DNA of 64,000 nt from Bufo bufo (taxonomy: Eukaryota; Chordata; Amphibia; Anura; Bufonidae). Each line of letters begins with the position of its first letter. Within the stretch, counting starts at the first letter, position 1. Below the pieces are notes generated by a model. That model made no database searches. It was not told the DNA's origin and saw nothing but the letters and a program-made list of their open reading frames with translations. A program made the position numbers and the translations under genes. The stretch covers positions 112,113,295 to 112,177,294 of the forward strand of contig NC_053397.1 in the NCBI RefSeq assembly GCF_905171765.1. The letters run 5' to 3'. Positions 42,801-54,720 of this stretch are shown here, piece by piece.

Positions 42801-45017
42801 GATGCCATGTCCCATTTGAAGCCCCCTTGATGCACCCCTACAGTAAAAACTTTAAAAAGTGACCACATTTTGGAAACTACGGGATAAGGTGCCAGTTTTA
42901 TTGGTACTATTTTGGGGTACATATAGTTTTTAATTGCTCTATATTAAGTTTTTTGTGAGGCACGGTAACCAAAAAATGGCACCGTTTAATTTTTTTATTT
43001 TTAACAACATTCATCTGACAGGTTAGATCATGCGCTATTTTTATAGAGCAGGTTGTTACGGACGCAATGATATCAAATATGTATACTTTCTATGATGTTT
43101 GTTTCAGTTTTACATAATAAAGCATTTTTTAAAACAAAAATTAGGTTTTTGTATCTCCATTTTCTGAACGCCCTAATCATTTATTTATTTTTTCTACTGA
43201 TTGTCTTGTGCAGGGGCTCGTTTTTTGCAGGAACAGTTGACATTTATATTGGTACTATTTTTGGGTACATATGATTTTTTGATCATTCATTATTACACTT
43301 TATGAGGCAAAGTGACCAAAAATTGGTTGTTTTAGTGCAGTTTTTATTTATTTATTTTTGCAGCATTTACCTGAGGGTTAGGTCATGTGACTTTTTTATA
43401 GAGAAGATCGTTACGGACGTGGCAATACCTAATATGTCTACTTTTTCTTATTTATCTTTTACACAATAATAGCATTTTTGAAACAGAAATAATGATATTT
43501 TAGTGTAACCATAGTCGGAGAGCCATAGCTTTTAAATTTTTGACCAATTGCCTTAGGTAAGGACTCATTTTTTGTGGGATTAGGTGACGGTTTGATTATT
43601 TTGGGAGGTATCTGCCTTTTTGATCGCTTGGTGTTGCAATTTTTGTGATGTAAGGTGACAAAAATGGCTTTTTTTTTTACACCGTTTTTCTTTTTTCCGG
43701 TGTTCACCTGAGGGGTTAGGTCATGTCATATTTTTATAGAGCTGGTTGTTACAGACGTGGCGATACCTAATATGTATACTTTTATTTATTTATTTCACTT
43801 TAGCACAATAATAGCAGTTTTGAAGCAAAAAATAATCATATTTTAGTGTCACCATTGTCTAAGAGTGATAGCATTTTTATTTTTTGACCGATTCTCTTAG
43901 GTAGGGTCTAATTTTTTGTGGGATGAGGTGACGGTTTGATTGGTACTATTTTGGGGGGCATAAGCCTTTTTGATCACTTGCTGTTGCAATTTTTGTGATG
44001 TAATGTGACAAAAATAGCTTTTTTTAACTTATTTTTTTTTCGGTGTTCACCTGAGGGGTTAGGTCATGTGATATTTTTATAGAGCTGGTTGTTACGGACG
44101 TGGCGATATCTAATATGTATATTTTTTTATGTACCGGTATTTCACTTTAGCACAATTATAGCAGTTTTGAAACAAAAAAATTATGTTTTAGAATCTCCAT
44201 GTTCTGAGAGCTATATTTTTTTATTTTTTGGGTGATTCTCTTAGGTAGGGGCTCATTTTTTGCGGGATGAAGTGACGGTTTTATTGATATCATTTTCTGG
44301 GACATAAGCCTTTTTGATCGCACTTTTTGTGATGTAAGGTGACAAATGCCTTTTTTTACACCGTTTTAATTTATTTTTTATGGTGTTTTCCAAACAGGGT
44401 GGATCATGTCATATATTTATAGAGCCGGTCATTACGGACGCGGCGATACCTAATATGTGTGTTTTTTTTTTTCTTTCTGTTTTTTATTATAAAATGAGGA
44501 GAATTATTAAAAACACTTTTTTTTAAACTTTTTTTTCTTTACTTTATTTCTGATGTTCACTTTTGGGGGTCTGATCCCCTCTTCAATGCATTACAATACA
44601 CCTGTATTGTAATGCTTTGCATGTTCGTGTACTACAGTGAGTAGTACACAAACAGGTTGCCTAGAAGACCCAGCCTGAGGCTGGATCTCCTCGGCACCCG
44701 TGGAAGGCAGGTCCCAATGCCGTGCAAGGCATTGGGAAGCCTCTGCACAGCATCAGGCTGCGTTCTGACACATCGAGTCCCCGCCACAGCAGCAGGGGGA
44801 CTCGATGCACACCCGACACAAATCCCTTCTATGTCGCGGTCAGCGCTGTAAAAGCCGATGCCGGTGGATACAGCAGGGGCCCGGCTATCAGGGACTGCTG
44901 GGCCCTGATCGCGCGCGAACTGCTCCGGTGTCCGCCCGATCACTGTACTGTTACATCAAATTTGCGGGAACGCAGTGGCTTCCATGATGTAATAGTACGT
45001 CATGTGTCGGGAAGGGG
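42801..45017. repeat. Second frog TTAA repeat, with 340-bp internal array
   Basis: Begins abruptly at GCCATGTCCCATTTGAAGCC, a phrase also found at 31590, and ends GTGTCGGGAAGGGG before TTAA (45018-45021). Between 43020 and 44470 a unit of about 340 bp is repeated five times, each with TTTTTATAGAG...GTTACGGACG...ATACCTAATATG (near 43035, 43390, 43725, 44068, 44408). The GC-rich end (44640-45010) gives unsupported open frames. Confidence 0.7.
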
Positions 45018-45171
45018 TTAAAGGGTCGAACATTGACTTATAGGATAGTGGCCCTACATTTGGTGGCATTAGAGGCAGAGCTTGTTAAGAGCTCATTTTC
45101 ATCCCTTTCATCAGTGAATGGTATCACAGTGCTGCTAGCACCGTAGATTGTTCACTAGCACAACATACACA
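45018..45171. repeat. Local direct duplication, copy 2
   Basis: Repeats 42571-42774 with a small deletion and ends exactly where the LTR begins. Confidence 0.85.
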
Positions 45172-45671
45172 TGTCACGGCGGACGTGCACAGTTAAACAG
45201 ATAACACACCAACCAGGCTCTGGACGAGAGACAGGGGAAGGGTCACCTCCTAATTTATCCCTGACCTCTTTCCCTGCAATGCTCAGCCCACAGACCAAAT
45301 CTTGATGGTAGATTTGCTGTGTCCACCAGCCTATACTAACAGAACCCTGAACTCCATGAGATGGTGAAGTGGGGAGAAAGGAACTGCCAGCTCGCACAGA
45401 ACCTGGATGGGTAAGATGACATAAACAACCAAACAAGAAAGGACACTTATCTGCTGAGAGCAGGAACAAACAGCCAACCTTCCTTCCTAGCTTCCAAGAC
45501 CACAATGATGAGTATAATCCGCTCAGAGCACTTTAGCTGGAGACTATTTAAACTAATGACTCCACCCAGTGCACCTGATGTGAGGCGGATCCAGCACAGC
45601 ATCAAAACAAATACTAGACTCGTGCTGAAATCCTGGCTGACCTCCGCACATTGTCAGAGTGGGGCATGACA
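45172..45671 (-). mobile_element. 3' LTR of a chromodomain Ty3/gypsy element
   Basis: 500 bp, TGTCACGG to GCATGACA, adjoining the pol gene at its 3' side. The pol stop codon lies about 15 bp inside the LTR. Homologous to the solo LTR at 737-1237. The left flank ACACA (45167-45171) would be the TSD; the 5' LTR is absent, so it cannot be confirmed on the other side. Confidence 0.88.
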
Positions 45672-46735
45672 GTGCCTTCTACGGGTGACCTCCGGACACC
45701 CTGGACCAACCTTATCCGGATGGGACCTATGAAATGCCCTCACCAGACGGCTGGCGTTGACATCTGACACCGGAACCCACATCCTCTCCTCAGGACCGTA
45801 TCCCCTCCAGTGAACCAGGTACTGGAGGGAACCCCGCAGAAATCTCGAGTCGAGAATCCTGGAGATCTCGAACTCCAAGTTTCCCTCGACCAGAACAGGA
45901 GGAGGAGGCGATGGTACCACCGGTTTAACATATTTTTTTAGTAAAGACCTGTGGAAGACATCGTGGATCCTCCAAGTCTGCGGCAGATCAAGTTGAAATG
46001 CCACAGGATTGATCACAGCAGAAATCTTATATGGACCAACAAATCTTGGACCCAGTTTCCAAGATGGCATTCTCAACTTGATATTCCTAGTGGACAACCA
46101 CACCAAATCACCCACACACAGGTCCGGACCAGTCACACGTCTCCTGTCAGCCATTCGTTTATACCTCTCACCCATCCTCTCCAAATTCCCTTGAATCCCC
46201 CGCCAGATAGAGGATAAGGCAGAAGAGAATCTCTCCTCCTCTGGCATCCCGGAGGAACCAGACCCAGAAAAGGTACCAAACTGAGGATGGAAACCGTATG
46301 CGCCAAAAAATGGCGACTTACCCGGGGACTCCTGCCTACGGTTATTCAATGCAAATTCTGCTAAGGGCAAGAATGAGGACCAGTCCTCCTGATTCTCAGC
46401 CACAAAGCACCTCAAGTAGGTCTCCAGGTTTTGATTGGTACGCTCCGTCTGACCATTCGACTGTGGATGAAAAGCCGACGAGAAAGAAAGTTGAATGCCA
46501 AGTCGAGAGCAGAACGCCCTCCAAAACCTGGAGACAAACTGTGTGCCCCTATCAGAGACAATATCAGAAGGAATACCGTGCAATTTAACAATATTATCCA
46601 CAAAAATCTGCGCAAGAGTCTTAGCGTTAGGCAGACTTGTTAGTGGTATAAAGTGAGCCATTTTACTGAAACGATCGACTACCACCAAAATCACTGTTCT
46701 CCCGGAGGAACTCGGTAGCGGAATGACAGCATTTC
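45654..46735 (-). pseudogene. Ty3/gypsy integrase with C-terminal chromodomain, 5'-truncated
   Basis: Open for 346 codons from 46694 to 45654, with homologous codons continuing up to about 46735. The integrase core has Asp in VVVDRFSKMAHF, Asp in IVSDRGTQF and Glu in HPQSNGQTERTNQN. The GPY/F-like region GPRFVGPYKI follows, then DVFHRSLLKKY, and a chromodomain (FEISRILDSRFLRGSLQYLV, HWRGYGPEERMWVPVSDV). Chromodomains in this position steer integration toward marked chromatin in chromoviruses. The frame itself is intact, but the RT, protease, gag and 5' LTR are gone: the element ends at about 46735 against a hAT remnant. I class it as a pseudogene for that reason. Confidence 0.9.
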
Positions 46736-46739
46736 AAAG

Positions 46740-47340
46740 GCCAGTCATTTAGGGCTTCAGGGCTAGGGATCGTGGGTGGGTAGGGGAGTACTTCCTCTTC
46801 CTTTCCAGTGTTTGGGAGATGGAGAGCTGAACGCTTCCGTGGGACATTGTGGAGATACTTGGTGACCCAGGTGGTGGTGTTGCTGGAGGATCCTCTGTTT
46901 GCGGGGTGGCAGGTGGCACTGTTACTCCAGAGGTGGATCAAGAAGCCGAGACTGCAGCAGAAGAGGAAGCAGGAGGAGCCAGAGACCTTTCTTGGTTTTT
47001 GAGGTGTATACTCCACTGCAGCTCGTGCTTAGCACTTAAATGCCTGGTCATGCAGGTTATGCTCAGGTTGAGAACATATATGCCTCGCTTCAGGCTCTGA
47101 TTGCACAGCGTGCAAACCACTCGTGTCTTGTCAGTACATTGTCTGAAGAATGCTACGACAGGGAACTCCTTGTTGCTGGCTTTGGTGTGTTCGGTCCCTT
47201 GCTGTGGTGGGCAGTAGCAGGCGTACTGTCTAGAGGACGGCCGCTCCGCTTTTGCACCCTGCTCCCTCTTCTGCTGTGCTGGTGGCTCTGTGCGACCACC
47301 GCCTCTTCCTCCGAACTACATAGGTCACTCGCATGACCTT
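46740..47340 (-). pseudogene. hAT transposase N-terminus with BED zinc finger
   Basis: Minus strand. VVCTLCNQSLKRG (about 47080-47120) then LSITCMTRHLSAKH make a C-x2-C...H-x4-H BED finger, the DNA-binding module of many hAT transposases. Downstream come a Pro/Ser-rich linker with one in-frame TGA near 46936 and SQTLERKRKYSPTHPRS near 46790. The dimerisation and catalytic regions are lost at the junction with the gypsy element. Upstream (47150-47340) is a Ser/Arg-rich segment in shifted frames. Could be mistaken for a ZBED host gene, but repeats surround it. Confidence 0.75.
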
Positions 47341-47690
47341 GATTCCATTCCAAGGGTGTTTTATTAATAGAAGAATATAACCACAGTATATAAATGGTGT
47401 ATCTCACACCGACTGATCCAGACTAGGCTGCAATTGAATTTGTTTGCCCAAAATGGCTGTATTTCAAATATCTGAATAGAACCACAGTATGTAAAGGCTG
47501 TATCTCACACATACTGATCCAGACTAGGCCGCAATTTAAGTTTTTTGCCCAAACTGGGTGTATGTTTAATAACTGAATATGACAGCAGTATATAACCCTT
47601 GAATTTCACACGTGCTGATGGTATAAGGCCAGAAAAATTTTGTATTTTGCCAAAAAAAAGGGTGTTTTATTAATAAAAGAATATAACCAC
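47341..47690. repeat. About 110-bp tandem array, left part
   Basis: Diverged units built on TGCCCAAAATGGCTGTATTTCA, CTGATCCAGACTAGGC and ATAACCACAGTATATAAATGG. It continues at 62748 across the L1 insertions. It lies upstream of the BED ORF in that ORF's orientation. Confidence 0.8.
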
Positions 47691-49505
47691 TTTATCTTTT
47701 TTTAAATCAAAATCGTTTTTATTGATTATCAATAAAGGTATTAATAAAATAAGGATTTGTATACAATAACAAAGATCTTGTCAGTCCATACATCAAAATC
47801 TTAACAATAGTATGAGTCTGTCGTCATATTAACATGAAAGCAGCGTACTATAGGATATAAAGACAGATACTTGTTATTATAAGAGTACAGGACATTGCAA
47901 AACTAATGTTATATAATTATATAACAACCAACCAACCTCTTCCCCTCCCCCCTTTACTTGATCCAGCAGAGAGACAGCTGCATTACTTTAATTTCGCCAT
48001 TAGTTATATCTCAGGAAGGCCAATACAGTGATAATTGAAATTAGAGTGACCAATCGACATCCCCCATTCGACAAGTGCGTGCTAAGATAACTGGCCCAAT
48101 TAGAGAGAATTGCCCATGTATGCAATCTCTCCATAGAGCCACAGAAGCCAAACTCCCGGTCTCCACCCAAGCCCTCCATATCGACAGGAATTTGTTAGGG
48201 CATTTTCTTTTGACATAGACCCCTCTTTCAAGTCGTAACACTGTATTCAGCCTATTTATATATTATTGTTTGTTAGGTGGATTTCCCCGTATCCAGTATT
48301 TAGCAATTAGAACCCTCGCCTGGAACAGCATTCTGTGAATGCACAGAGACAGTTTATCGTCTATTTCAGAAGAGTTCAGGATTCCCAATACACAGACTCT
48401 TGGGTCATTAGGCAATCTTATCTGAGTCGTAACGGTTATGATTTCACGTATATCTTCCCAGAATTTCTCAAATTTTGGCAATTCCAAACCATATGAAGCA
48501 GTGTTGCTTCTATTTCTCCACAGCGGGGGCATGAAGAGTCTGGTTGTGCACTTATTTTAAATAGAAATTTTGGGGTTCTATACACTCTATGTATTAGGTA
48601 TAGCTGAGACAATCTCTGAGATTCATTCAGTGTAAGACTAGTCGTCAAAGCCAGAACATCAGTCCATTGCTCTTGAGATATTGTCCCTACATCCTCCTCC
48701 CACTTTCCTTTTACCACCAAGGGAGTTGAGGAGGCATTGGCATCAAGTATAAATTTATATAACCGTGATATCAAGCCTTTGGTGGACCTGCCCTCCAGTA
48801 GCTGTTTCATCACAGGAGGGGAGGTGACAACCACCATACCCTTTGGAAATTGTGTTTGACATGCATGTCTTAATTGGAGGAATTGAAAAAATGCTGCTTT
48901 GGGTAAGCCAAACTCTTCCTGGAGCTGGGTAAAAGATTTGAACACTCCTTGAGATTGAATTTGGCCCAAAAATAGTATGCTCCTCTCCTCCCATGGAGAA
49001 AAGCCTTCTAGTCTGAACATCTCAGGTAAATGGGTGTTTCACCATAATGGTGTAATCTCGCTAAAGCCTGTTAGATTTGGCAGTTCCTTAAATTTCGACC
49101 AAACTTTGGTTATAAGGGAGATTGTGGGAAGTTTTCTACCTAGAAGTTGCTGCCCGCTCACTTCAACCGAAGCAATAGGTGCTTTCTGTTTCATACTATG
49201 AGCCACTATCTCGGCCGAGGAATCTAATTCACCTGTTCTAATCCATCCCCTAACATGCTGCAGTTGTGCAGCTATAAAGTAGGACCATGGGTTTGGGAGG
49301 GACAAGCCGCCTTCTTCCTTACTTTTTTGGAGTGTCTCTATGCGAATTCTTGGTTGCTTTTTTTTTCCATATCGGTGATCTAAAAATCCCTTGAATTTTG
49401 TAAAATATCCTCTGTGGGACCTATACCGGCGAGTTATGTAATATATATAGTAGCATTACTGTGGCCAATTACCGTAAGGGGCAGCTTACAGCAAACATTA
49501 GTTTT
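47691..49505 (-). pseudogene. Outer L1-type LINE, 3' part (5'-truncated insertion)
   Basis: Minus-strand 3' half of an L1-like ORF2 C-terminal region (about 49440-48263): LPNPWSYFIAAQLQH near 49300, FRLEGFSPWEERSILFLGQI near 49000, and the zinc knuckle CPRCGEIEATLLHMVWNCQ near 48540. The 3' UTR has AATAAA on the minus strand and ends in an A-rich tail at 47691. The 8-bp TSD ATAACCAC (47683-47690, 62740-62747) defines the insertion. Its upstream part is displaced to 62457-62739 by the inner L1. Several frameshifts. Confidence 0.85.
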
Positions 49506-49814
49506 TTTAGTTTTTTTAGTTTTTTTTTGTATATAATCTTTATTACATTTTTTACTTTTTTTTTCAAATATATCACAAGAGTAGAAAGACTTGACAGGTA
49601 TGATACATGATACATCTGAAGCAATACCAAATATGTATAGATATGCACAGAACAGTAGTATAATGAGTACTAAAAATACATTTCGTCATTGTTTACCTGT
49701 TTGAGATATTGACAAAAACTAGTTTTACAACCAGAACAAATCAAAGACAACCTCCCCCCCCCCCCGTAACTTTATATGTCTCTCAATATATCATTACCTA
49801 ATAGCCGCTAAACT

Positions 49815-51535
49815 TCAATCAGATAAAAGTCTCCCTAGGGTCCCTGCAGTTTTTCTCTTTAAGTACCATTCCGGGGATAAGAAAGGTTTCATTAGTTCCC
49901 TCAACTCCATATCTGAGTAAACTATTTGCATATACTCTTCCCATCTCTTAAAAAATAAATCGATGCGTTTACCTCTATGGGTATCTGCCTCCACTCTCTC
50001 TAAGTCGAAGCACCTTTTAATATGCTGGAATACTTCATTTGCTGAAGGCACCTGTGGTTTGAGCCAATTATTGAGTAGGCATCGCTTGGCCGCCAGGATA
50101 GTTATGTGCACAATTGGGTGTATGTGTCTATGTTCTGGAGGGACATGGAACAGAATAAACTCAGGAGTATTAGGAATGGCTACTTTTAGATGCCTTTTGA
50201 TTTGTTTTTTTATTAATTTCCAAAATTTTGTTGATTCAGGGCATGACCAAATCCCATGCACCATATCAGACCTCTCAAGATGGCATTTTGGGCAACAGGT
50301 CAATCCGTTTTGATTTTGGACTTGAGGGGAGAAGCGAAAACCGTATATTGCTTTATGCATCAGTCGGAATTGCGTTTCTCTCCAACCCTCATTAAATACC
50401 ACCCTTCTAATCCTTTCCCAACCCTGCGGTATTATTCGCTGTACCTCGATGTTCGGGAAGTCCCTTTTCCAGGATGAAAAAAAGAGTCTCAGCAAGAGGT
50501 TTTTGTTTGGCATCTCGAAACTCTTGGTAAAGCTCAGATAATGACTTTTTAGTTTTGCCCTGCCCTATCATATGATCAAACCTACTTAGAGAGAATGCCC
50601 CTTTTGGGTCACGAATTCGATTATACAGGAAACTCCTGATCTGAAGGTAAGTGAGTACATGTTGTGGGTGATTTAAAGGGAATTTTTCCTGTAATTCAGT
50701 ATGGAAGTAGTAACGCTGTTCTTGTGTGTTCCATAGATCTAAAGCCTTTGTAATGCCCGCCTTCTTCCATATATCGAAGTGCTTAAGTTCTACACCAGCT
50801 GGAAATTCTGGATGACCCCACAAAGGCATGTGTTTAGAAAGTGTAAAGGGAAGCCTGAATATTTTACGGGATTCTTTCCATGCTGCTATGGTATCTTTTA
50901 TCAGAAGACTCGATCTTATTAATGGTGGTTGAGCTGAGTATCTGGTATGCATAAGGGCTTTCAGACTCCAAGGATGCACTAGTTGCGATTCCAGTGCTCC
51001 ATTAGTGTAAAAATTGGTGTTGAATAGCCAATCAATACAGTGTCATTAAAACTTGCTAAGTTATATAGCCGTAGGTTTGGGAATGACATACCCCCTTTAA
51101 GTTTAGGAAGCTGAAGTTTCGTCAGCGCTATTCTGGGTCTTTTCCCGGCCCATAAAAATGAACTGAAAGCTCTTTCTAACATCTTGATGTCTGAATGTTT
51201 GAGAAGAAGTGGTACTATCTGCATGGGATATAAAAGTTTTGGAATGGCTATCATTTTTAGCAGTTGGCCTCTGCCTCCCAGGGAAAGGGGGAGATTCATC
51301 CATCTCTCTATGTCTGAGAGGATTTTTTTAAAGAGTGGTGGGTAATTTAGTTGGTACAGTGATTCTGGCTGTCTTCCAATGTGGATTCCTAAATATTTTA
51401 TGGATACAGGGGCTACTTGAATAGGCACGTTAAGTTGGCGGGGATTTTTCATATGGGAGTTATTTCTTAAGAATAAGATTTCTGATTTAGTAGCGTTCAC
51501 TTTGTAACCCGATACTGAGCCAAAGTCTTCCAGAA
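49815..51535 (-). pseudogene. L1 ORF2, C-terminal third
   Basis: Minus strand after the RT box: GSVSGYKVNATKSEILFLRN near 51515, IKYLGIHIGRQPESLY near 51390, LPLSLGGRGQLLKMIAIPKL near 51260, FSSFLWAGKRPRIALTKLQL near 51150. Frameshifts fall near 50985 and 50470. The terminal cysteine motif CCPKCHLERSDMVHGIWSCP (about 50290-50235) is the usual L1 C-terminal knuckle. The stop is at 49815. Confidence 0.85.
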
Positions 51536-51543
51536 GTTTAAAG

Positions 51544-54500
51544 TAGGGGTGCACCGAAATTTCGGCAGCCGAAAATATCGGCCGAAAATGCACCTAATCC
51601 ACTTCGGCCGATATTGTTACATATCGGCCGAAAATATGGGGTGTGGGATTTGTCACCCACCATCTGCGGGCGGGCGCCGGGCGGGCGGTTTACTTTGTCA
51701 CTGCATCTTTATTTTACCTTACAATCGTGAGGCTCCAGTAACTAACAACTCTGCAGGCAGAGCGGAGGGCGGCGTAACGTCACTTACTCACGTGACGCGC
51801 CTGCTCCGCCTCCTTCATTCATAAAGTGGGCGGAGCAGGTGCGTCACGTGAGTAAGTGACGTTACGCCGCCCTCCGCTCTGCCTGCAGAGTTGTTAGTTA
51901 CTGGAGCCTCACGATTGTAAGGTAAAATAAAGATGCTGTGAGCAGCAGGGCCGGGGCTGTTATGGGTAGGGGGATCGGTCTATGGAACTGCTATGGGGAG
52001 GGGGGATCTGTGCACTGCTATGGGGAGGGGGGATCTGTGCACTGCTATGGGGAGGGGGGATCTGTGCACTGCTATGCCCATAACAGTGCACAGATCCCCC
52101 TCTCCATAACAGCGCCACCCACAGATTACCCTCTCCATAACAGCGCCACCCACAGATCCCCCTCTCCATAACAGCGCCACCCACAGATTACCCTCTCCAT
52201 AACAGCGCCACCCACAGATCCCCCTCTCCATAACAGCGCCACCCACAGATCCCCCTCTCCATAACAGCGCCACCCACAGATCCCCCTCTCCATAACAGCG
52301 CCACCCACAGATCCCCCTCTCCATAACAGCGCCACCCACAGATCCCCCTCTCCATAACAGCGCCACCCACAGATCCCCCTCTCCATAACAGCGCCACCCA
52401 CAGATCCCCCTCTCCATAACAGCGCCACCCACAGATCCCCCTCTCCATAACAGCGCCACCCACAGATCCCCCTCTCCATAACAGCGCCACCCACAGATCC
52501 CCCTCTCCATAACAGCGCCACCCACAGATTACCCTCTCCATAACAGCGCCACCCACAGATCCCCCTCTCCATAACAGCGCCACCCACAGATTACCCTCTC
52601 CATAACAGCGCCACCCACAGATCCCCCTCTCCATAACAGCGCCACCCACAGATCCCCCTCTCCATAACAGCGCCACCCACAGATCCCCCTCTCCATAACA
52701 GCGCCACCCACAGATCCCCCTCTCCATAACAGCGCCACCCACAGATCCCCCTCTCCATAACAGCGCCACCCACAGATCCCCCTCTCCATAACAGCGCCAC
52801 CCACAGATCCCCCTCTCCATAACAGCGCCACCCACAGATCCCCCTCTCCATAACAGCGCCACCCACAGATCCCCCTCTCCATAACAGCGCCACCCACAGA
52901 TCCCCCTCTCCATAACAGCGCCACCCACAGATCCCCCTCTCCATAACAGCGCCACCCACAGATCCCCCTCTCCATAACAGCGCCACCCACAGATCCCCCT
53001 CTCCATAACAGCGCCACCCACAGATTACCCTCTCCATAACAGCGCCACCCACAGATCCCCCTCTCCATAACAGCGCCACCCACAGATTACCCTCTCCATA
53101 ACAGCGCCACCCACAGATCCCCCTCTCCATAACAGCGCCACCCACAGATCCCCCTCTCCATAACAGCGCCACCCACAGATCCCCCTCTCCATAACAGCGC
53201 CACCCACAGATCCCCCTCTCCATAACAGCGCCACCCACAGATCCCCCTCTCCATAACAGCGCCACCCACAGATCCCCCTCTCCATAACAGCGCCACCCAC
53301 AGATCCCCCTCTCCATAACAGCGCCACCCACAGATCCCCCTCTCCATAACAGCGCCACCCACAGATCCCCCTCTCCATAACAGCGCCACCCACAGATCCC
53401 CCTCTCCATAACAGCGCCACCCACAGATTACCCTCTCCATAACAGCGCCACCCACAGATCCCCCTCTCCATAACAGCGCCACCCACAGATTACCCTCTCC
53501 ATAACAGCGCCACCCACAGATCCCCCTCTCCATAACAGCGCCACCCACAGATCCCCCTCTCCATAACAGCGCCACCCACAGATCCCCCTCTCCATAACAG
53601 CGCCACCCACAGATCCCCCTCTCCATAACAGCGCCACCCACAGATCCCCCTCTCCATAACAGCGCCACCCACAGATCCCCCTCTCCATAACAGCGCCACC
53701 CACAGATCCCCCTCTCCATAACAGCGCCACCCACAGATCCCCCTCTCCATAACAGCGCCACCCACAGATCCCCCTCTCCATAACAGCGCCACCCACAGAT
53801 CCCCCTCTCCATAACAGCGCCACCCACAGATCCCCCTCTCCATAACAGCGCCACCCACAGATCCCCCTCTCCATAACAGCGCCACCCACAGATCCCCCTC
53901 TCCATAACAGCGCCACCCACAGATCCCCCTCTCCATAACAGCGCCACCCACAGATCCCCCTCTCCATAACAGCGCCACCCACAGATCCCCCTCTCCATAA
54001 CAGCGCCACCCACAGATCCCCCTCTCCATAACAGCGCCACCCACAGATCCCCCTCTCCATAACAGCGCCACCCACAGATCCCCCTCTCCATAACAGCGCC
54101 ACCCACAGATCCCCCTCTCCATAACAGCGCCACCCACAGATCCCCCTCTCCATAACAGCGCCACCCACAGATCCCCCTCTCCATAACAGCGCCACCCACA
54201 GATCCCCCTCTCCATAACAGCGCCACCCACAGATCCCCCTCTCCATAACAGCGCCACCCACAGATCCCCCTCTCCATAACAGCGCCACCCACAGATCCCC
54301 CTCTCCATAACAGCGCCACCCACAGATCCCCCTCTCCATAACAGCGCCACCCACAGATCCCCCTCTCCATAACGGCGCCACCCACAGATCCCCCTCTCCA
54401 TAACGGCGCCACCCACAGATCCCCCTCTCCATAACAGAGCCACCCACAGATCCCCCTCTCCATAACAGAGCCACCCACAGATCCCCCTCTCCATAACGGC

Positions 54501-54712
54501 GCCACCCACAGATCCCCCTCTCCATAACAGAGCCACCCACAGATGAATTTCATTCATGAAAAAGAATTATTAATAAAATCATTAAAAAAAAAGTATTTTA
54601 AAAGTATTTGGGCAAAAAGGCAGTTTCGGTTTCGGTTTCGGTTTTCGGTCAAGGGCATCCTGAATTTTCGGTTTCGGTTTCGGACCAGAATTTTCATTTC
54701 GGTGCACCCCTA
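51544..54712. mobile_element. hAT MITE with TAGGGGTGCACCGAAAT termini, minisatellite expanded
   Basis: Same family as 17633-18801: TAGGGGTGCACCGAAAT at both ends, inverted, and a perfect 8-bp TSD GTTTAAAG (51536-51543, 54713-54720). The left part has the GC-rich palindrome (51700-51930) and three units of the CACTGCTATGGGGAGG type. The remainder is a 31-bp array of about 2.47 kb, then AAACCGAAACCGAAA subterminal repeats. It inserted at the very edge of the TTAA MITE 54721-55469. Confidence 0.95.
52077..54545. repeat. 31-bp minisatellite, about 80 copies, with higher-order repeat
   Basis: Unit: CAGATCCCCCTCTCCATAAC followed by AGCGCCACCCA. Most units are identical. A GATTACCC variant occurs in pairs 62 bp apart at 52126/52188, 52529/52591, 53025/53087 and 53428/53490. 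The second set of four repeats the first at exactly 899 bp (29 units), so a 29-unit block was duplicated. Variants CGGCGCC and CAGAGCC cluster at the right edge (54370-54535). The minus strand lacks stops and 31 is not divisible by three, so all three minus frames stay open, up to 488 codons with a 31-residue period. There is no evidence that any is translated. Confidence 0.97.
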
Positions 54713-54720
54713 GTTTAAAG

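Noticed and set aside
44632..45021. GC-rich open frames of 60-103 codons
   Set aside because: They lie at the end of a dispersed TTAA-type repeat with no recognisable domain.
46938..47120. Host ZBED gene
   Set aside because: The BED finger is followed by an in-frame stop and truncated against a gypsy element, and lies among repeats; a hAT remnant is the simpler reading.
52077..54545. CRISPR-like array of 31-bp repeats
   Set aside because: The repeats are directly contiguous with no unique spacers, lie inside a hAT MITE with an 8-bp TSD, and the genome is clearly animal.
52126..54557. Very long open frames (153 to 488 codons) of a glycine/tryptophan-rich periodic protein
   Set aside because: They lie in a 31-bp minisatellite that has no stop on the minus strand and whose length is not a multiple of three, so all three frames are open with the same 31-residue period. 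No start context, no composition shift, no independent evidence of coding.
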